Source of the DNA: Longimicrobiaceae bacterium
GTDB lineage: Bacteria; Gemmatimonadota; Gemmatimonadetes; Longimicrobiales; Longimicrobiaceae
DNA length: 64,000 bases
Reading direction: 5' to 3'
Assembly: GCA_030447645.1 (NCBI GenBank)
Contig: JAUJOM010000001.1
Coordinates: 48,001-112,000 of the forward strand
Shown one piece after another: positions 22,017-32,010 of this stretch. The notes beneath the pieces were generated by a model. It was not told the DNA's origin and did not search any database. It was given only the letters and a program-made list of their open reading frames with translations. Each line of letters opens with the position of its first letter. The first letter of the stretch is position 1. Made by a program: the position numbers and the translations under genes.

Positions 22017-23377
22017 GCCTGCGGAGGTTCGGCTTGTTTGCGTCCCTTTTGCTTGCCGCGCCCCCGGCACTCAGAGCGCAAGCTGGCTCGTGTGAACTGT
22101 TACGTAGCGTGGGCGATGCCAACATCAACCAGGTGACCGGAACTGTGATAGTTCCTCAACCGGTCGTGCAGTGCGCGGGAGGTGTGGAAATCAGCGCGAA
22201 TCAGGGCACCTTCCTGCGAGCCACCAGCGAGGTGCTCCTTGACGGCAACGTCAACTACCGGGACCCGACTCGTACTCTGGTAGCTCAGAATGCCACGTAC
22301 TCGGATGTGACCGGGCGTCTTTACGCAACAGGCAACGTGGTTTTCACCGACGCTGCGCGTGGCTCCACGCTTCGAGGGCCGGAAATTGAATATTATCGAG
22401 CCCAACCGGGCAGGCCGCAGGTGCAGGTCGTCGCAAGTGGACGACCACACCTCCGCCTGGTGCCAGACGCGCAGCGTGCAGGGGCCAATCGGGAGCCGTT
22501 CGAGATCGACGGCGACCGCCTGAACCTGGTCGGCGAGGATCAGTTTTCAGCCAGCGGGAGCGTGGTAATCCGCCGAACTGGTCTGAATGCTTCCGGGGCC
22601 GAAGCTCAGTACGATGGAGTTCGCGAAACGATGAACCTGCGTGGCACCGCCCGCATCAAAGGCGATCGCTTCGACCTCGCCGGTGAGACGATCGACGCGA
22701 CGCTTCCAGGGGGCAGGGTAAATCGGGTGGTGGCGCGGCAGCGAGCCGCGCTTGTGAGCGATCGGCTTCGGCTGGACGGCCCCGAGGTGCAGATGTTCTT
22801 TGCAAACGACCTGCTCCAGCGCCTGGTTGCTCGCGGCGCAGCCGAGCAGGCGGCCCGCCGGCCGGTGGTGACCGCTACCGGCTTTCGCCTGGAAGCCGAC
22901 TCGCTGGAAGCCGTCCTGCCGCAGCAGCGACTGGATAGCATTGTCGCAATCGGGAACGCTCGCGGTGAAGCGATCGACACCGTCGCTAGCGGCGGGCAGG
23001 CGGCCGCGGCCGGTGACCGCGACTGGATCGCCGGTGACACGGTGGTGGGGAACTTCGGCGTGCGGGCACAAACTTCAGCCGCCCGCGGAGCCGCACGCGA
23101 CACTACCCCGGAGATTCGCAGGCTTGTGGCGCGGGGAAACGCCCAGTCCCTTTACCGGGCTCCGGAAGAGAAACGCGGTATCCCCGGGCCCCGGGGCATG
23201 AATTTGATAGCGGGCTCCACTATCCGGTTGTACTTTGAGCAAGGCCAACTGGACATTGCGCAGGTAACCGGCTTGGAGCGAGGCATATACCTGGACCCGG
23301 TTGGGCGCACAGCTGCGCCAGCCGGGCCGGCGGCCACGAGCGCGACGCCCCCACCGCAACGCCGGCCGGGCTCGTGA
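22013..23377 (+). CDS. lptA: LptA/OstA-like periplasmic LPS transport protein, enlarged
   Basis: A 454-residue secreted protein, signal peptide to about residue 23 (ALRAQAG). It shows repeated OstA/LptA-type beta-strands: [62 protein letters not shown] and [11 protein letters not shown]. It is more than twice the length of E. coli LptA (185 residues), with enough repeats for several jellyroll units. The C-terminal ~25 residues are Ala/Pro-rich. TTG start overlapping lptC as TTGA. Confidence 0.82.
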   Translation: MSLRRFGLFASLLLAAPPALRAQAGSCELLRSVGDANINQVTGTVIVPQPVVQCAGGVEISANQGTFLRATSEVLLDGNVNYRDPTRTLVAQNATYSDVTGRLYATGNVVFTDAARGSTLRGPEIEYYRAQPGRPQVQVVASGRPHLRLVPDAQRAGANREPFEIDGDRLNLVGEDQFSASGSVVIRRTGLNASGAEAQYDGVRETMNLRGTARIKGDRFDLAGETIDATLPGGRVNRVVARQRAALVSDRLRLDGPEVQMFFANDLLQRLVARGAAEQAARRPVVTATGFRLEADSLEAVLPQQRLDSIVAIGNARGEAIDTVASGGQAAAAGDRDWIAGDTVVGNFGVRAQTSAARGAARDTTPEIRRLVARGNAQSLYRAPEEKRGIPGPRGMNLIAGSTIRLYFEQGQLDIAQVTGLERGIYLDPVGRTAAPAGPAATSATPPPQRRPGS

Positions 23378-24582
23378 GTGACACCGAGCACCTGCGGGAG
23401 GTTCTGCACGCATTCGGACCGTCCGACGTGTCTTGCCTGGTAGCTCTGCGCGCACTCGCCACTCTGGCAGGTGTTGGCGGCACGCTCGCCGTGGACGACC
23501 TGCTCGACGGGATGGAGGCGGAATACCGCCGCGTATATCCGTCGCCCGCGACGCCCGACGGGGATCCCGAGGCTGCGGGCGAGCTGTCGCGGTTTCCAGC
23601 CCCGGCAACGCTGGATTACCTGCGTGAGCATGTGCTGCCGCGCCTTGCGGAACAGGGAGCGGCGGAGGCGCACTCCAACGGTTCTTCAGGCGTGGTGTGG
23701 CTTACGCCGTGGCTCGCCGAGGCAAGGGCGAATCACCCAGGTGAGGTCATCAGCAGCGTAGACGCGCGTATCACGGAGGTGCTCGCGGCCAGTACGCCTG
23801 CCCACTCGCCTCAGGTGCCGGTCCGACGGGGGAGCACGCTCCGCGCTGAAGGCCTGGTGAAGGTGTACCGCAAGCGGCGGGTGGTAAACGAGGTCGCCGT
23901 GGAGGTCAGCGAAGGTGAAATCGTCGGCCTGCTGGGTCCCAACGGAGCAGGGAAGACCACCACCTTCTACATGATGGTGGGCCTGATCGCGCCGGATTCG
24001 GGCAGTGTGCTGCTGGACACCGAGGACGTCACGAAGGTGCCGATGTACCGCCGCGCGCGGCGCGGCATCGGCTATCTCGCCCAGGAACCGTCGGTGTTTC
24101 GCAGGCTCACCGTGGAGGAGAACGTCCTGGCGATTCTGCAGATGCTCCGTGTCCCGAAGCGTGAACGTCACGAACGCCTGGAGCGGTACCTGGACGAGTT
24201 GAGCATCAAGCACCTGAGATCTACCCGAGCGTACGCCCTTTCGGGTGGCGAGCGCCGACGGCTGGAGATCACCCGTGCATTGGTGAGCGAGCCCAAGTTC
24301 ATGTTGTTGGATGAGCCCTTTGCGGGGGTAGATCCCATCGCCGTGCACGACATCCAACAGATTGTGGCGGACCTGCGGCGGCGTGGCATCGGGGTATTGA
24401 TTAGTGACCATAATGTGGAGCAGACCCTCGACATTGTGGATCGCGCGTATATCATGTATGAAGGCAGGGTCCGGATCTCCGGCACGGTGTCGGAACTGGT
24501 CTGGAATGATGAAGCAGCCGAGATTTATCTTGGGCCCACGTTGACTGCCCGGATGCGGAGTCGGTATCCGCGCCCGGCCTAA
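23374..24582 (+). CDS. lptB: LptB ABC-transporter ATPase with a ~150-residue N-terminal extension
   Basis: 402 residues. The C-terminal ~250 are LptB, the ATPase that drives LPS extraction from the inner membrane: Walker [11 protein letters not shown]-loop [10 protein letters not shown], signature [15 protein letters not shown], Walker [14 protein letters not shown] and the H-loop ISDHNV. The first ~150 residues are acidic and Ala-rich and I do not recognise them. The extension begins at a GTG overlapping the lptA stop (GTGA) and has no stop, so it is probably translated with LptB. A GTG at 23815 could make a 255-residue LptB alone. Confidence 0.9.
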   Translation: MSDTEHLREVLHAFGPSDVSCLVALRALATLAGVGGTLAVDDLLDGMEAEYRRVYPSPATPDGDPEAAGELSRFPAPATLDYLREHVLPRLAEQGAAEAHSNGSSGVVWLTPWLAEARANHPGEVISSVDARITEVLAASTPAHSPQVPVRRGSTLRAEGLVKVYRKRRVVNEVAVEVSEGEIVGLLGPNGAGKTTTFYMMVGLIAPDSGSVLLDTEDVTKVPMYRRARRGIGYLAQEPSVFRRLTVEENVLAILQMLRVPKRERHERLERYLDELSIKHLRSTRAYALSGGERRRLEITRALVSEPKFMLLDEPFAGVDPIAVHDIQQIVADLRRRGIGVLISDHNVEQTLDIVDRAYIMYEGRVRISGTVSELVWNDEAAEIYLGPTLTARMRSRYPRPA

Positions 24583-24594
24583 GCAAATACGCGT

Positions 24595-26091
24595 ATGAAG
24601 ACGGGCTTGTATCAGGGCACCGCGCTCAAGCAGGAGATGAAGATCAACCCTCGCCTTTACCAGGCGATGGACCTGCTCTACATGCCCTTGCTCGATCTGC
24701 AGCAGCACCTGAAGCAGGAACTTCTCAATAATCCGTTCCTCGACCTGGTGGAGGGGGAAACGGAGGAATCGGCGGAAAAGGAAAAGGACGAAGAAGAGGA
24801 CGAGATCGATTGGGAAGAAATCCTCCTCAACGGATTCGAAGCCGGCGGGCGCCGCGAAGAGTACGAAGAAAGGGAGTATTTCGAACCCGTTTCGGTCGCT
24901 ACCCGCGACCTCGCGGACCACCTGCACGACCAGCTCACGCTTCTGCGTTTGTCACCGCGCGAGCTGCTCCTGGGCGAGGAGATCATCGGCAATATCGGCG
25001 ACGAAGGGTACCTGGTGTGCTCGCTGGAGGATGTGGCCACCGCTCTCAACGATTTCCTGAAGGAACCCGGCGAGGAGTGGGCGACGTCCGCCGACGAGCG
25101 CAAGCCGTACACCCTTGCCGAAGCGGAGTCGATGCTCCGGGTGATCCAGGCGTTCGATCCGGCAGGTGTCGGAGCCCGGGATCTGCGCGAGTGCATCTTG
25201 CTTCAGCTTCGTGATGGCGTCGCGCACCTGCTCGCGCGGGGGAACCGCAACATCGATCCGAATGACCTCGAGCTTGAAGAGCGCCTCGCTGGCAGCCTGG
25301 CGTACCGCATCGTCCGCGACTACTTCGACCAGCTCATTAACCACCGCTGGTCCGAGATCTCCAAGGAGCTGTCCATCACCCCACGGGATGTGCAAGATGC
25401 CGCTGACGAGGTTGCGAAGCTGGACCCGAAACCTGGGCTGAAGTACGGCAACCACGGCGACAACTACATCATCCCGGACCTGATCGTTGAGAAGGTAGAC
25501 GAGGAGTACCTGGTTTTTCTGAATGACACCAGCTTGCCCCGGTTGAAGCTGTCACGAACCTACCGTGACATTGCCAAGGACAAGAAAAAGTTCATCGGGG
25601 AAAACAAGGAATTCATCTCCAACAAGTTGAACTCCGCCAACTGGATGATTCAGGCGATCGAGCAGCGTCGGCAGACGATGCTCAAGGTGATGAACTTCAT
25701 CGTGGATCGCCAGCGGGACTTCTTCGAACGAGGCGTTCAGTACCTCAAGCCGCTCACCTTGCGTGAAGTCGCTGAGGTGATCGACATGCACGAGTCTACC
25801 GTTTCGCGCGTGACCAACGAAAAGTTCGTGCAGACACCCCGCGGCGTGTTTCCGCTCAAGTTCTTTTTCTCTTCCGGCCTGTCCACCACTTCGGGCGAGG
25901 ATGTCTCCGCCCGGGGCATCAAGGCTCAGATCGAGAAACTTGTATCCGAGGAAGATGCCGCGCGGCCACTTACCGACCAGGCGATTGTGAACATACTCAA
26001 AAATGAGGGGATTCAGATCGCCCGGCGCACGGTGGCGAAGTACCGCGACCAGCTCGGTATCCTGTCGGCACGAATGCGCAAGCGAGTGTGA
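24595..26091 (+). CDS. rpoN: RNA polymerase sigma-54 factor
   Basis: A 498-residue RpoN. Region I is Gln/Leu-rich at the N-terminus, starting MKTGLYQGTALKQEMKINP. A long acidic region II (about 55-80) precedes the core-binding domain. The C-terminal RpoN box is present as ARRTVAKYRDQL. It follows lptB, the order also found in Proteobacteria. No enhancer-binding activator is present in the window. Confidence 0.96.
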   Translation: MKTGLYQGTALKQEMKINPRLYQAMDLLYMPLLDLQQHLKQELLNNPFLDLVEGETEESAEKEKDEEEDEIDWEEILLNGFEAGGRREEYEEREYFEPVSVATRDLADHLHDQLTLLRLSPRELLLGEEIIGNIGDEGYLVCSLEDVATALNDFLKEPGEEWATSADERKPYTLAEAESMLRVIQAFDPAGVGARDLRECILLQLRDGVAHLLARGNRNIDPNDLELEERLAGSLAYRIVRDYFDQLINHRWSEISKELSITPRDVQDAADEVAKLDPKPGLKYGNHGDNYIIPDLIVEKVDEEYLVFLNDTSLPRLKLSRTYRDIAKDKKKFIGENKEFISNKLNSANWMIQAIEQRRQTMLKVMNFIVDRQRDFFERGVQYLKPLTLREVAEVIDMHESTVSRVTNEKFVQTPRGVFPLKFFFSSGLSTTSGEDVSARGIKAQIEKLVSEEDAARPLTDQAIVNILKNEGIQIARRTVAKYRDQLGILSARMRKRV

Positions 26092-27056
26092 ACCTGCCGG
26101 TGGCCCGCGGCTCCGTACTCCCGGAGGCGCTCCGCAGCAACTTTGCCGTAGTTATTCCCGCTTATAACGAGGTGGAGAGCGTCCCGGCCCTCTTCGCGGC
26201 ATTGCGCGATACGTTCGCACGCCATGGTTTGGACGGCGAGGTTATCTTCGTCGACGACGGCTCGAAGGACGGCACGTACGACTCCGCCAGCCTCCATGGC
26301 GAAGGCATTCCACGACTGCGCCTGCTCCGCCACCGGCGGAACCTCGGCAAGACCGAAGCGATGGTTTCTGCGGCGCAGGTCGCGACCGCTGAATACCTGA
26401 TCCTCTTCGACGCCGACCTCCAGCACAGCACGGAGGAGTTCCCCCGTTTCCTGACCAAGCTGGCGGAGGGCTGGGACATCGTGACCGGCCGAAAGCGCGG
26501 TGAGTACGCGAAGCGCGCGGTGAGCTCCGTCTACAACCGCCTTTCTCGCACCATGTTTGACGTGCCGGTTCGGGACTTGAACTCGATGAAGGCGTTCCGG
26601 CGCGAAATTCTCGACGAGATCCCTCTCCGGCATGACTGGCACCGCTTCTTTGTAGTGCTCGCCCACGCGCAGGGGTACTCCGTCACCGAGATCGACACCG
26701 ATCTCTTCCCCCGGACGGCGGGAGTGTCCAAGTACAGCGGGCGGGGGCGGGTGTTGGTCGGCGTGGGGGACCTGATCGTGGTATGGTTCTACCTGAAGTT
26801 CAGCGCCAAACCGATGCAGTTCTTTGGCGGTAGCGGCCTGGCTCTGATCACGCTAGGCATTCTGGTCGGCCTTGTGGCCATCGTCCTGCGGGTAGCTGGG
26901 CTTATGCCGCCTTTCGGATACCGCCCGCTACTCACCCTGGTTCTGCTCCTCGAAACCGTCGGCTTTATGTTGTTCGGCTTCGGATTCATCGCCGAGCTGA
27001 TCGCGACTCTGCGCGTGGAAGTGGAAGACCTCCGCACCAGGCTGCGTAGCCGCTAG
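26088..27056 (+). CDS. Family 2 glycosyltransferase with C-terminal membrane helices
   Basis: A 322-residue protein with an N-terminal GT-A fold: VVIPAYNEVESV, FVDDGSKDGT and LFDADLQHS (the DXD metal site). Two hydrophobic helices lie at about 247-270 and 282-305. This layout matches the DPM1/ArnC/GtrB group, which moves a sugar onto undecaprenyl phosphate. Donor unknown. GTG start overlapping rpoN. The stop shares a CTAG with the convergent greA stop. Confidence 0.88.
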   Translation: MNLPVARGSVLPEALRSNFAVVIPAYNEVESVPALFAALRDTFARHGLDGEVIFVDDGSKDGTYDSASLHGEGIPRLRLLRHRRNLGKTEAMVSAAQVATAEYLILFDADLQHSTEEFPRFLTKLAEGWDIVTGRKRGEYAKRAVSSVYNRLSRTMFDVPVRDLNSMKAFRREILDEIPLRHDWHRFFVVLAHAQGYSVTEIDTDLFPRTAGVSKYSGRGRVLVGVGDLIVVWFYLKFSAKPMQFFGGSGLALITLGILVGLVAIVLRVAGLMPPFGYRPLLTLVLLLETVGFMLFGFGFIAELIATLRVEVEDLRTRLRSR

Positions 27057-27541
27057 CTCGTGGCCTCCCCCTTCGCCATCTGCGGCAGGGTAACGACCTC
27101 CTTGATCCGAAGCCGCCGCTGCCCGCGGGGTAGCTGCAATGCTACCTCGTCGCCCCTGGTCTTACCGAGTAGCGTTTGCCCGAGCGGAGAAGCAAGCGAA
27201 ATCTGCCCGCTGTCCAGCTCGATATAGTCGCCAAAGACAAGGGTGAAGCTTTCCTCCTCCCGCGTCCGCAAATCCACCACGCGCACCCGGGAGCCAAACC
27301 CGATCCTGTCACTGGGAATTTCCGACAGATCAATTTTGGCAAGCTCGCCCACGCGAGAGGTGAGGTGATTCAGGCGAGCCTGCACGAATTGCTGACGTTC
27401 GAGAGCCGATTTGTACTCGGCGTTTTCCCGCAGATCACCGTGCTCCACCGCTGTCTGGATCGCACGCGGGAGGGTGACCTGAAGCTCGTGCGTCAGGCGT
27501 TCGATCTCGTCGGCGAGCTTTTGTCTGAGTTCTTCAAGCAT
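27053..27541 (-). CDS. greA: GreA-type transcription elongation factor
   Basis: 162 residues from the ATG at 27541. The N-terminal coiled coil (EELRQKLADEIERLTHEL) carries the tip motif DLRENAEYKSAL, which rescues backtracked RNA polymerase by stimulating transcript cleavage. The C-terminal FKBP-like domain ends in SPLGQTLLGK and GDEV. The open frame extends 16 codons upstream without conservation. Confidence 0.94.
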   Translation of the reverse strand: MLEELRQKLADEIERLTHELQVTLPRAIQTAVEHGDLRENAEYKSALERQQFVQARLNHLTSRVGELAKIDLSEIPSDRIGFGSRVRVVDLRTREEESFTLVFGDYIELDSGQISLASPLGQTLLGKTRGDEVALQLPRGQRRLRIKEVVTLPQMAKGEATS

Positions 27542-27604
27542 CGAGTTGTCGCTTTGGGTATTGGCGGAAGATGGGCAAAAGCAACCCATGGACGCAAGGG
27601 CGCT

Positions 27605-28516
27605 CTATGCTGGCGGGCCTCGCCAGAGCAATGCCAGCGCACCACCCACGAGTTCGGCGACCACCGTCCACAGCCGCGAAGCCAGCGCGATCAGGGTAGC
27701 CACGCCTGCCGGGAGCACTCCTGCAAGCAGCACGGTCATCGATACTTCCCGTACTCCCAGGCCCGCCGGGGCAAAGAGCACCAGGTAGCCGGCAAGAAAA
27801 GAGAGCGCGTTCACGCCAGTTAGCGGCAGCACCAAACCCCTGGGGAGATTAATCACGGAGGAGGCGAAGAGCACAAATGCGCCGCCGTAAAGTGCCCAGC
27901 TCAGCAGCGAAAGCGCGAACAGCTCCAGGCCATCGATCCAGCTCCCCTGCCAGGCCAGGGTGCTCCGGCGCGAAAGCCGAGCTACGACACGTACCATTCC
28001 ACCGATCACGGTCGGATGAATGCAGACAATCGCCAGGGCAAGCACGCCAGCCGGTCCCCACCTGCCCAGCGTCTGTAGCGCCGGATGTGAAAGAGTCAGC
28101 GCCGCTGTGACCGCGGCCGCGAGAAGCGAAAACCCGACGTGCACCAGCATCGATGTGAGCAGTAATGCGGGTGCAAGCCCCGCCGCCCGGGCAAGCTGTG
28201 CGGCAGCGACAAACTGCCAGACCGCACCGGGAACGTACCGTGCGAGCGCGGATCCGAACCAGATGCGCAGGAGGGCAGGGTAGGGGGGAGCGTCGGACCC
28301 GAAACGTCGGAGCACGCGTCCCCAGACATACACGCCCCAGGCCAGTACAGCCACATGCGCGGCGATGCTGCCGGCTAGCAGGAGCGGGCGCACTTGCCAC
28401 TCGTAACGCTGAACGTCCGCCCAGTTGCGCGCGGCTGTCCACATTAGAAAGGCCGTTGCGCCCGCTATGAAGATCCCAGTCAGCAGGGGGCGAACCCACG
28501 AAGGCAAAGGGATCAA
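27605..28516 (-). CDS. UPF0104 / lysylphosphatidylglycerol-synthase-like membrane protein
   Basis: A 303-residue integral membrane protein, about eight hydrophobic helices, of the UPF0104 family (membrane half of MprF/AglD-type proteins). Conserved segments are YVPGAVWQFVAAAQLAR and FAPAGLGVREVSMTVLL. The start is taken as TTG 28516, which overlaps the upstream yfhO-like stop as TTGA; codons further upstream are not conserved. Such proteins often sit in surface-glycan clusters, possibly as flippases. A decayed second copy lies at 31180-32010. Confidence 0.82.
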   Translation of the reverse strand: MIPLPSWVRPLLTGIFIAGATAFLMWTAARNWADVQRYEWQVRPLLLAGSIAAHVAVLAWGVYVWGRVLRRFGSDAPPYPALLRIWFGSALARYVPGAVWQFVAAAQLARAAGLAPALLLTSMLVHVGFSLLAAAVTAALTLSHPALQTLGRWGPAGVLALAIVCIHPTVIGGMVRVVARLSRRSTLAWQGSWIDGLELFALSLLSWALYGGAFVLFASSVINLPRGLVLPLTGVNALSFLAGYLVLFAPAGLGVREVSMTVLLAGVLPAGVATLIALASRLWTVVAELVGGALALLWRGPPA

Positions 28517-30579
28517 TCGCGGGGGCGACGCGCGACTGCAAAAACAGCGTACCCTGCGAGTAGCACAAGCGTGGTGACGTAGATCGCAAACCCGGTTCGG
28601 AGGCTCGTCGGTACGAACTCGAACACCACCTCTTGGGTCCCGGCTGGAACGGCAACCCCACGGAACGTGTGATTCGTGCGCAGAACCGGCACAGTGGCAC
28701 CGCCAACGGAAGCTCGCCACCCCAGGTAGTAGTTATCCGCCAGCACTAGCATCGCGGGCCGGCTCGCTTGTGTCTGCACTACCACCCGGTCCGGCGTGTA
28801 CTCCGTAACAGCGGCCGATCCGGACAAAGGACCAGTTGAAAGGCGGATTGAGGGCGCCCCCGCCACCAGCGCCGTCCGCCGGGGGTCAAAATCGGGCTGC
28901 CGCATCACCTCCAGCGCTGCGGCATCGCCGAGCACGCGGACCTGGGGAACGAGGTAGGCGCGATGCAGCGCCGTGGTATCCTCGTAAACCAGCGCGCTCC
29001 CACGGTGCACCTCCCTCAGCTCGGGAGCTTCCAGGGGCACGCCGCTAATGATGTAGCGGATGTTGGCGCCGTGCCGGAATGCCGGCGCTTCAAGGAAGTT
29101 GTGCCAGTCCGTGTAGCTTTCTTTGCCGGCTCCAACGTACTCGTACCAGCGCTGCAGCGGATTGGGGTGCTCCCCGCCTGCTTGATCTATGCCGAAGTGC
29201 ATGAGGTAGTCGCCACTTCCACGGTAGGTTTGTCCAGCAGGGAAGGGGAGGACCCAAACACGAGCCGGCTGCGGCTGAGAACGGATAAATTGAACCACGT
29301 CGTCTGCCGCGAAGGTTTCCGCGGGTGGTGGGGCCGTTTGGAAGAAGGGGCGAGCGACGATCCACAAATCCGCAACCGTCAGCAGAGCCAGGACGACAGC
29401 CACGGTTCGGTTTCCCATGCTGCCTCTTGTCCACGCCACCAGGGCAGCCAGGACGGCGACTAGGAAAATCAGAAAGCGACCGAAGCCGCCTGTAGCCGCG
29501 GGATTGTCACCGTGGCTCACCATCATCCATAATACAAAGAACGCGATGCTGGCTCCCGCAAGCCAGATAAGGGCGTTGCTGGTACTTTCCTCACCAGGTC
29601 TGTGCCCACGCGGGCCGCTCTGGGCTGCGTCGCGCTGCTCCGCAAGCCGTTCGAGCGTAATCGCCGCCATCGCCACCAGCGAGAACGACACGACAAAAAA
29701 GGAGATGGACGGCGCGCGAAAGCGCTTCGTGCCAGGTAGCGCCTCATAGAATAGGCGGTACACCGGGGTGTGCCCGCCAAAGGCGATCAGGAGGGCAAAC
29801 ACCGACAGGCCTGCGAAAAACCACCAGCGCCGGTCACGCCGGGCGAACGCTGCACCGAGCACGAGCAGCGCGAGAACAGTGGCGCCGACGTATTCGGTGT
29901 GCAGTTTGAACGGGTTCGCTCCCCGATACTCCCCTAATGCCGGAGCACCCGTGTTCGGATCCTGGATCGAGGCACCCGAGTGCTCCGGCACCGCCAGGGC
30001 GCCGATCTCAGCGGGAGGCATGGACCAGGACGTCGAATACTCGTAGCCTCGTCCTCCCTCCGCGCCGCGTGGCGACGTCGGTACGTAGTCGATGAACGGG
30101 AGGAAGTTGACGGCTGCCATGGCGAAGCCGAAGGCGACCGCCGCGAGCCCGAGTGCCAGTCGGCGCAGTAACGCCGCGGAATTGCTGAGGTAGCCGTGAT
30201 GCACCAGAAGAAAAGCTGCCCAACCGGCGGAGGCCAGCAGGAGGTAGTAAGCGCTCTGGATCTGGAACGACAGCAAAAAGAACCCGATCGTAGCAGCTGC
30301 GCCAATGAAGGGTGCCACGGCACCCGTCCGGATACCCCGATGAAGGAAAAAGAAGAGTGTGGGCGCCAGCGTCGCCACGATGATCCGCCCATCGTGCCCC
30401 GCGTACACCGCTGACATCGTGATGCCGGTAAACTGGAACATCAGCCCGGCAAGGAATCCTACCCACCGCCGTGTACCCAGCTCGCCAGCCAGCAGGTACA
30501 TGCCTAGGCCGGCCATGCCGAACTGAAAGATGAACACGAGCGGAAAAACGCGCTCGGTGGGAAAGATCGCCGTCGTGTT
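28513..30579 (-). CDS. YfhO-like large membrane protein, N-terminus missing (copy A)
   Basis: A 674-residue protein from GTG 30537, in a frame open to 30579. It has many membrane helices and a soluble C-terminal part (LVLADNYYLGWRASVGG, VLRTNHTFRGVAVPAG), as in YfhO (PF09586), a membrane glycosyltransferase-like family linked to polymer glycosylation. Comparison with copy B at 32-34.2 kb shows that roughly the first 90 residues (first helix and the GTDYLVGSYL loop) are absent. A stop closes the frame at 30580-30582, next to the plus-strand methyltransferase. It is therefore probably truncated, perhaps non-functional. Confidence 0.75.
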   Translation of the reverse strand, partial: NTTAIFPTERVFPLVFIFQFGMAGLGMYLLAGELGTRRWVGFLAGLMFQFTGITMSAVYAGHDGRIIVATLAPTLFFFLHRGIRTGAVAPFIGAAATIGFFLLSFQIQSAYYLLLASAGWAAFLLVHHGYLSNSAALLRRLALGLAAVAFGFAMAAVNFLPFIDYVPTSPRGAEGGRGYEYSTSWSMPPAEIGALAVPEHSGASIQDPNTGAPALGEYRGANPFKLHTEYVGATVLALLVLGAAFARRDRRWWFFAGLSVFALLIAFGGHTPVYRLFYEALPGTKRFRAPSISFFVVSFSLVAMAAITLERLAEQRDAAQSGPRGHRPGEESTSNALIWLAGASIAFFVLWMMVSHGDNPAATGGFGRFLIFLVAVLAALVAWTRGSMGNRTVAVVLALLTVADLWIVARPFFQTAPPPAETFAADDVVQFIRSQPQPARVWVLPFPAGQTYRGSGDYLMHFGIDQAGGEHPNPLQRWYEYVGAGKESYTDWHNFLEAPAFRHGANIRYIISGVPLEAPELREVHRGSALVYEDTTALHRAYLVPQVRVLGDAAALEVMRQPDFDPRRTALVAGAPSIRLSTGPLSGSAAVTEYTPDRVVVQTQASRPAMLVLADNYYLGWRASVGGATVPVLRTNHTFRGVAVPAGTQEVVFEFVPTSLRTGFAIYVTTLVLLAGYAVFAVARRPRD

Positions 30580-30639
30580 TTATCCCCACACAGTTTACGG
30601 AGGCACAAGAAGAACAGCATCTTCCACTTTGAAAGCGAG

Positions 30640-31155
30640 ATGGACATGTGCTCGCTCTTTCCGGGGCAGATGCTGGAGGAAACAATCCGGATCTTCCACC
30701 CACAGTCGGTTCTCGATCTTGGCTGTGGGACCGGGCGCAGTCTGGAATGGTTTCACGATTACGGAATCGACGTCGTGGGGATCGAAGGATCGGCACTCGC
30801 AATTTCCAAGTCATCGCACCAGGATCGGATCGTTCAGGCCGACCTGAACGAAGAGATCAACCTCGGGCGAAAGTTCGACCTCGTGTGGAGCTACGAGGTT
30901 GTGGAGCATATCCACCCGGACTACGTGAACAATCTCCTCAACACCTTCTCGAACCACGGTGACTGCGTCGTACTATCCGCCGCACCCCCGGGGCAGGGCG
31001 GGCAGGGGCATTTCAACGAGCAGCCACCTGCATACTGGATTGCCCAGTTCGGCGCGCGCGGATACCGGTACGATCAGGAGGCGACAGAAAGGCTGCGAAC
31101 CGTCCCGGAAGAATTCGCCGAAAATATCCTCGCCTTCCGTCGCGGCGCCGCGTAG
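30640..31155 (+). CDS. Class I SAM-dependent methyltransferase
   Basis: 171 residues from ATG 30640. The SAM-binding motif I is SVLDLGCGTGRSLEW; acidic loop VVGIEGS and motif IV FDLVWSYEVVEHI follow. The substrate is unknown. The frame is open upstream into the truncated yfhO end and KNSIFHFESE before the ATG looks protein-like, so the true start may be earlier or the N-terminus may be missing. It is the only plus-strand gene between two minus-strand blocks. Confidence 0.78.
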   Translation: MDMCSLFPGQMLEETIRIFHPQSVLDLGCGTGRSLEWFHDYGIDVVGIEGSALAISKSSHQDRIVQADLNEEINLGRKFDLVWSYEVVEHIHPDYVNNLLNTFSNHGDCVVLSAAPPGQGGQGHFNEQPPAYWIAQFGARGYRYDQEATERLRTVPEEFAENILAFRRGAA

Positions 31156-31179
31156 GCGTCGCGTTTACGGCTCCCGGGG

Positions 31180-32010
31180 CTGCGGGACGGGCGAGCTATC
31201 GACCTTGCGGAGTAGAGAAAAAGGCCGGGATGATTTCCGCCGCCGCGAGTCCATAGGCACCGCGCGAGGATCGCCAGGGATGCAGCCACCCCGCTTGGGA
31301 CCAAGCCCGAAAACGGGAAATAGCGCCCCCTCTTTGAAGCCGATCCCGCCGGGTGCAAAAAACGCAGCGCGATGAAACCAGGGCGTTGATGGCTGTGATG
31401 CGGGCAGTATGGACGCGGGGCAGAGGGAATGAACGCGTTCGAGGAGGAAAGCTATCCGTTAAGCATCAGGCGCTCGACGACAGGTCAGGATCCACAAACC
31501 GTCAAGCCAGCTGCCCTGCCACTCCAGGGCTCACGGCAGGTTATCCGCCCCACACACTCTGGAGGCCATGCGGATTACAGCCGGATGTACCAGCAGCAGT
31601 ACGACCAGGCCCGCCCAACGCAGCATCCTGAGGACTGGTCGAGTTCACCAGCGAGGGCGGTCGGGAGAAGGTAAATCCCCAGACCGGCGGAAGAGGAGCA
31701 GAAAGCCCATCTGCACCAGAAGCGACGTGACTATAGCGGGTCGGGGACAACCCTGCGGCTGGTCCGAGCTGCGGGGCTGACGAGGAACTGCACTATCCTG
31801 GGACGTATCGCTCAGTTTGGCGAAAACAAACTTTTTGCGCGCATCATCGGAGGAAACTCCGTCCCAAACTGCTGCGGGTACCTTCAGCAACCACTCCACA
31901 AGAAGGCAAGCGAGAGCAATGCCGACGAAGAAGCGGCCTGACCTGCCCCGTCGATCCTGCAGAGCTGGTCGGTGCTTCGGTATATCTCGCCCGGAAGAAA
32001 AAATTGGCGC
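31180..32010 (-). pseudogene. Decayed UPF0104 membrane protein (copy B)
   Basis: Fragments in several frames line up in order with the intact UPF0104 protein at 27605-28516. These are an N-terminal helix (RFFVGIALACLLVEWLLKV), then AAGLSP and VTSLLVQMGF, then RMLRWAGLVVLLLVHPAVI, then WQGSWLDGL, FAPGGIGFKE and finally GLVPSGVAASLAILARCLW. Roughly 100 residues between the first and second fragments are deleted. The combination of a deletion and several frameshifts marks a real pseudogene. The ends are approximate. Confidence 0.7.
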
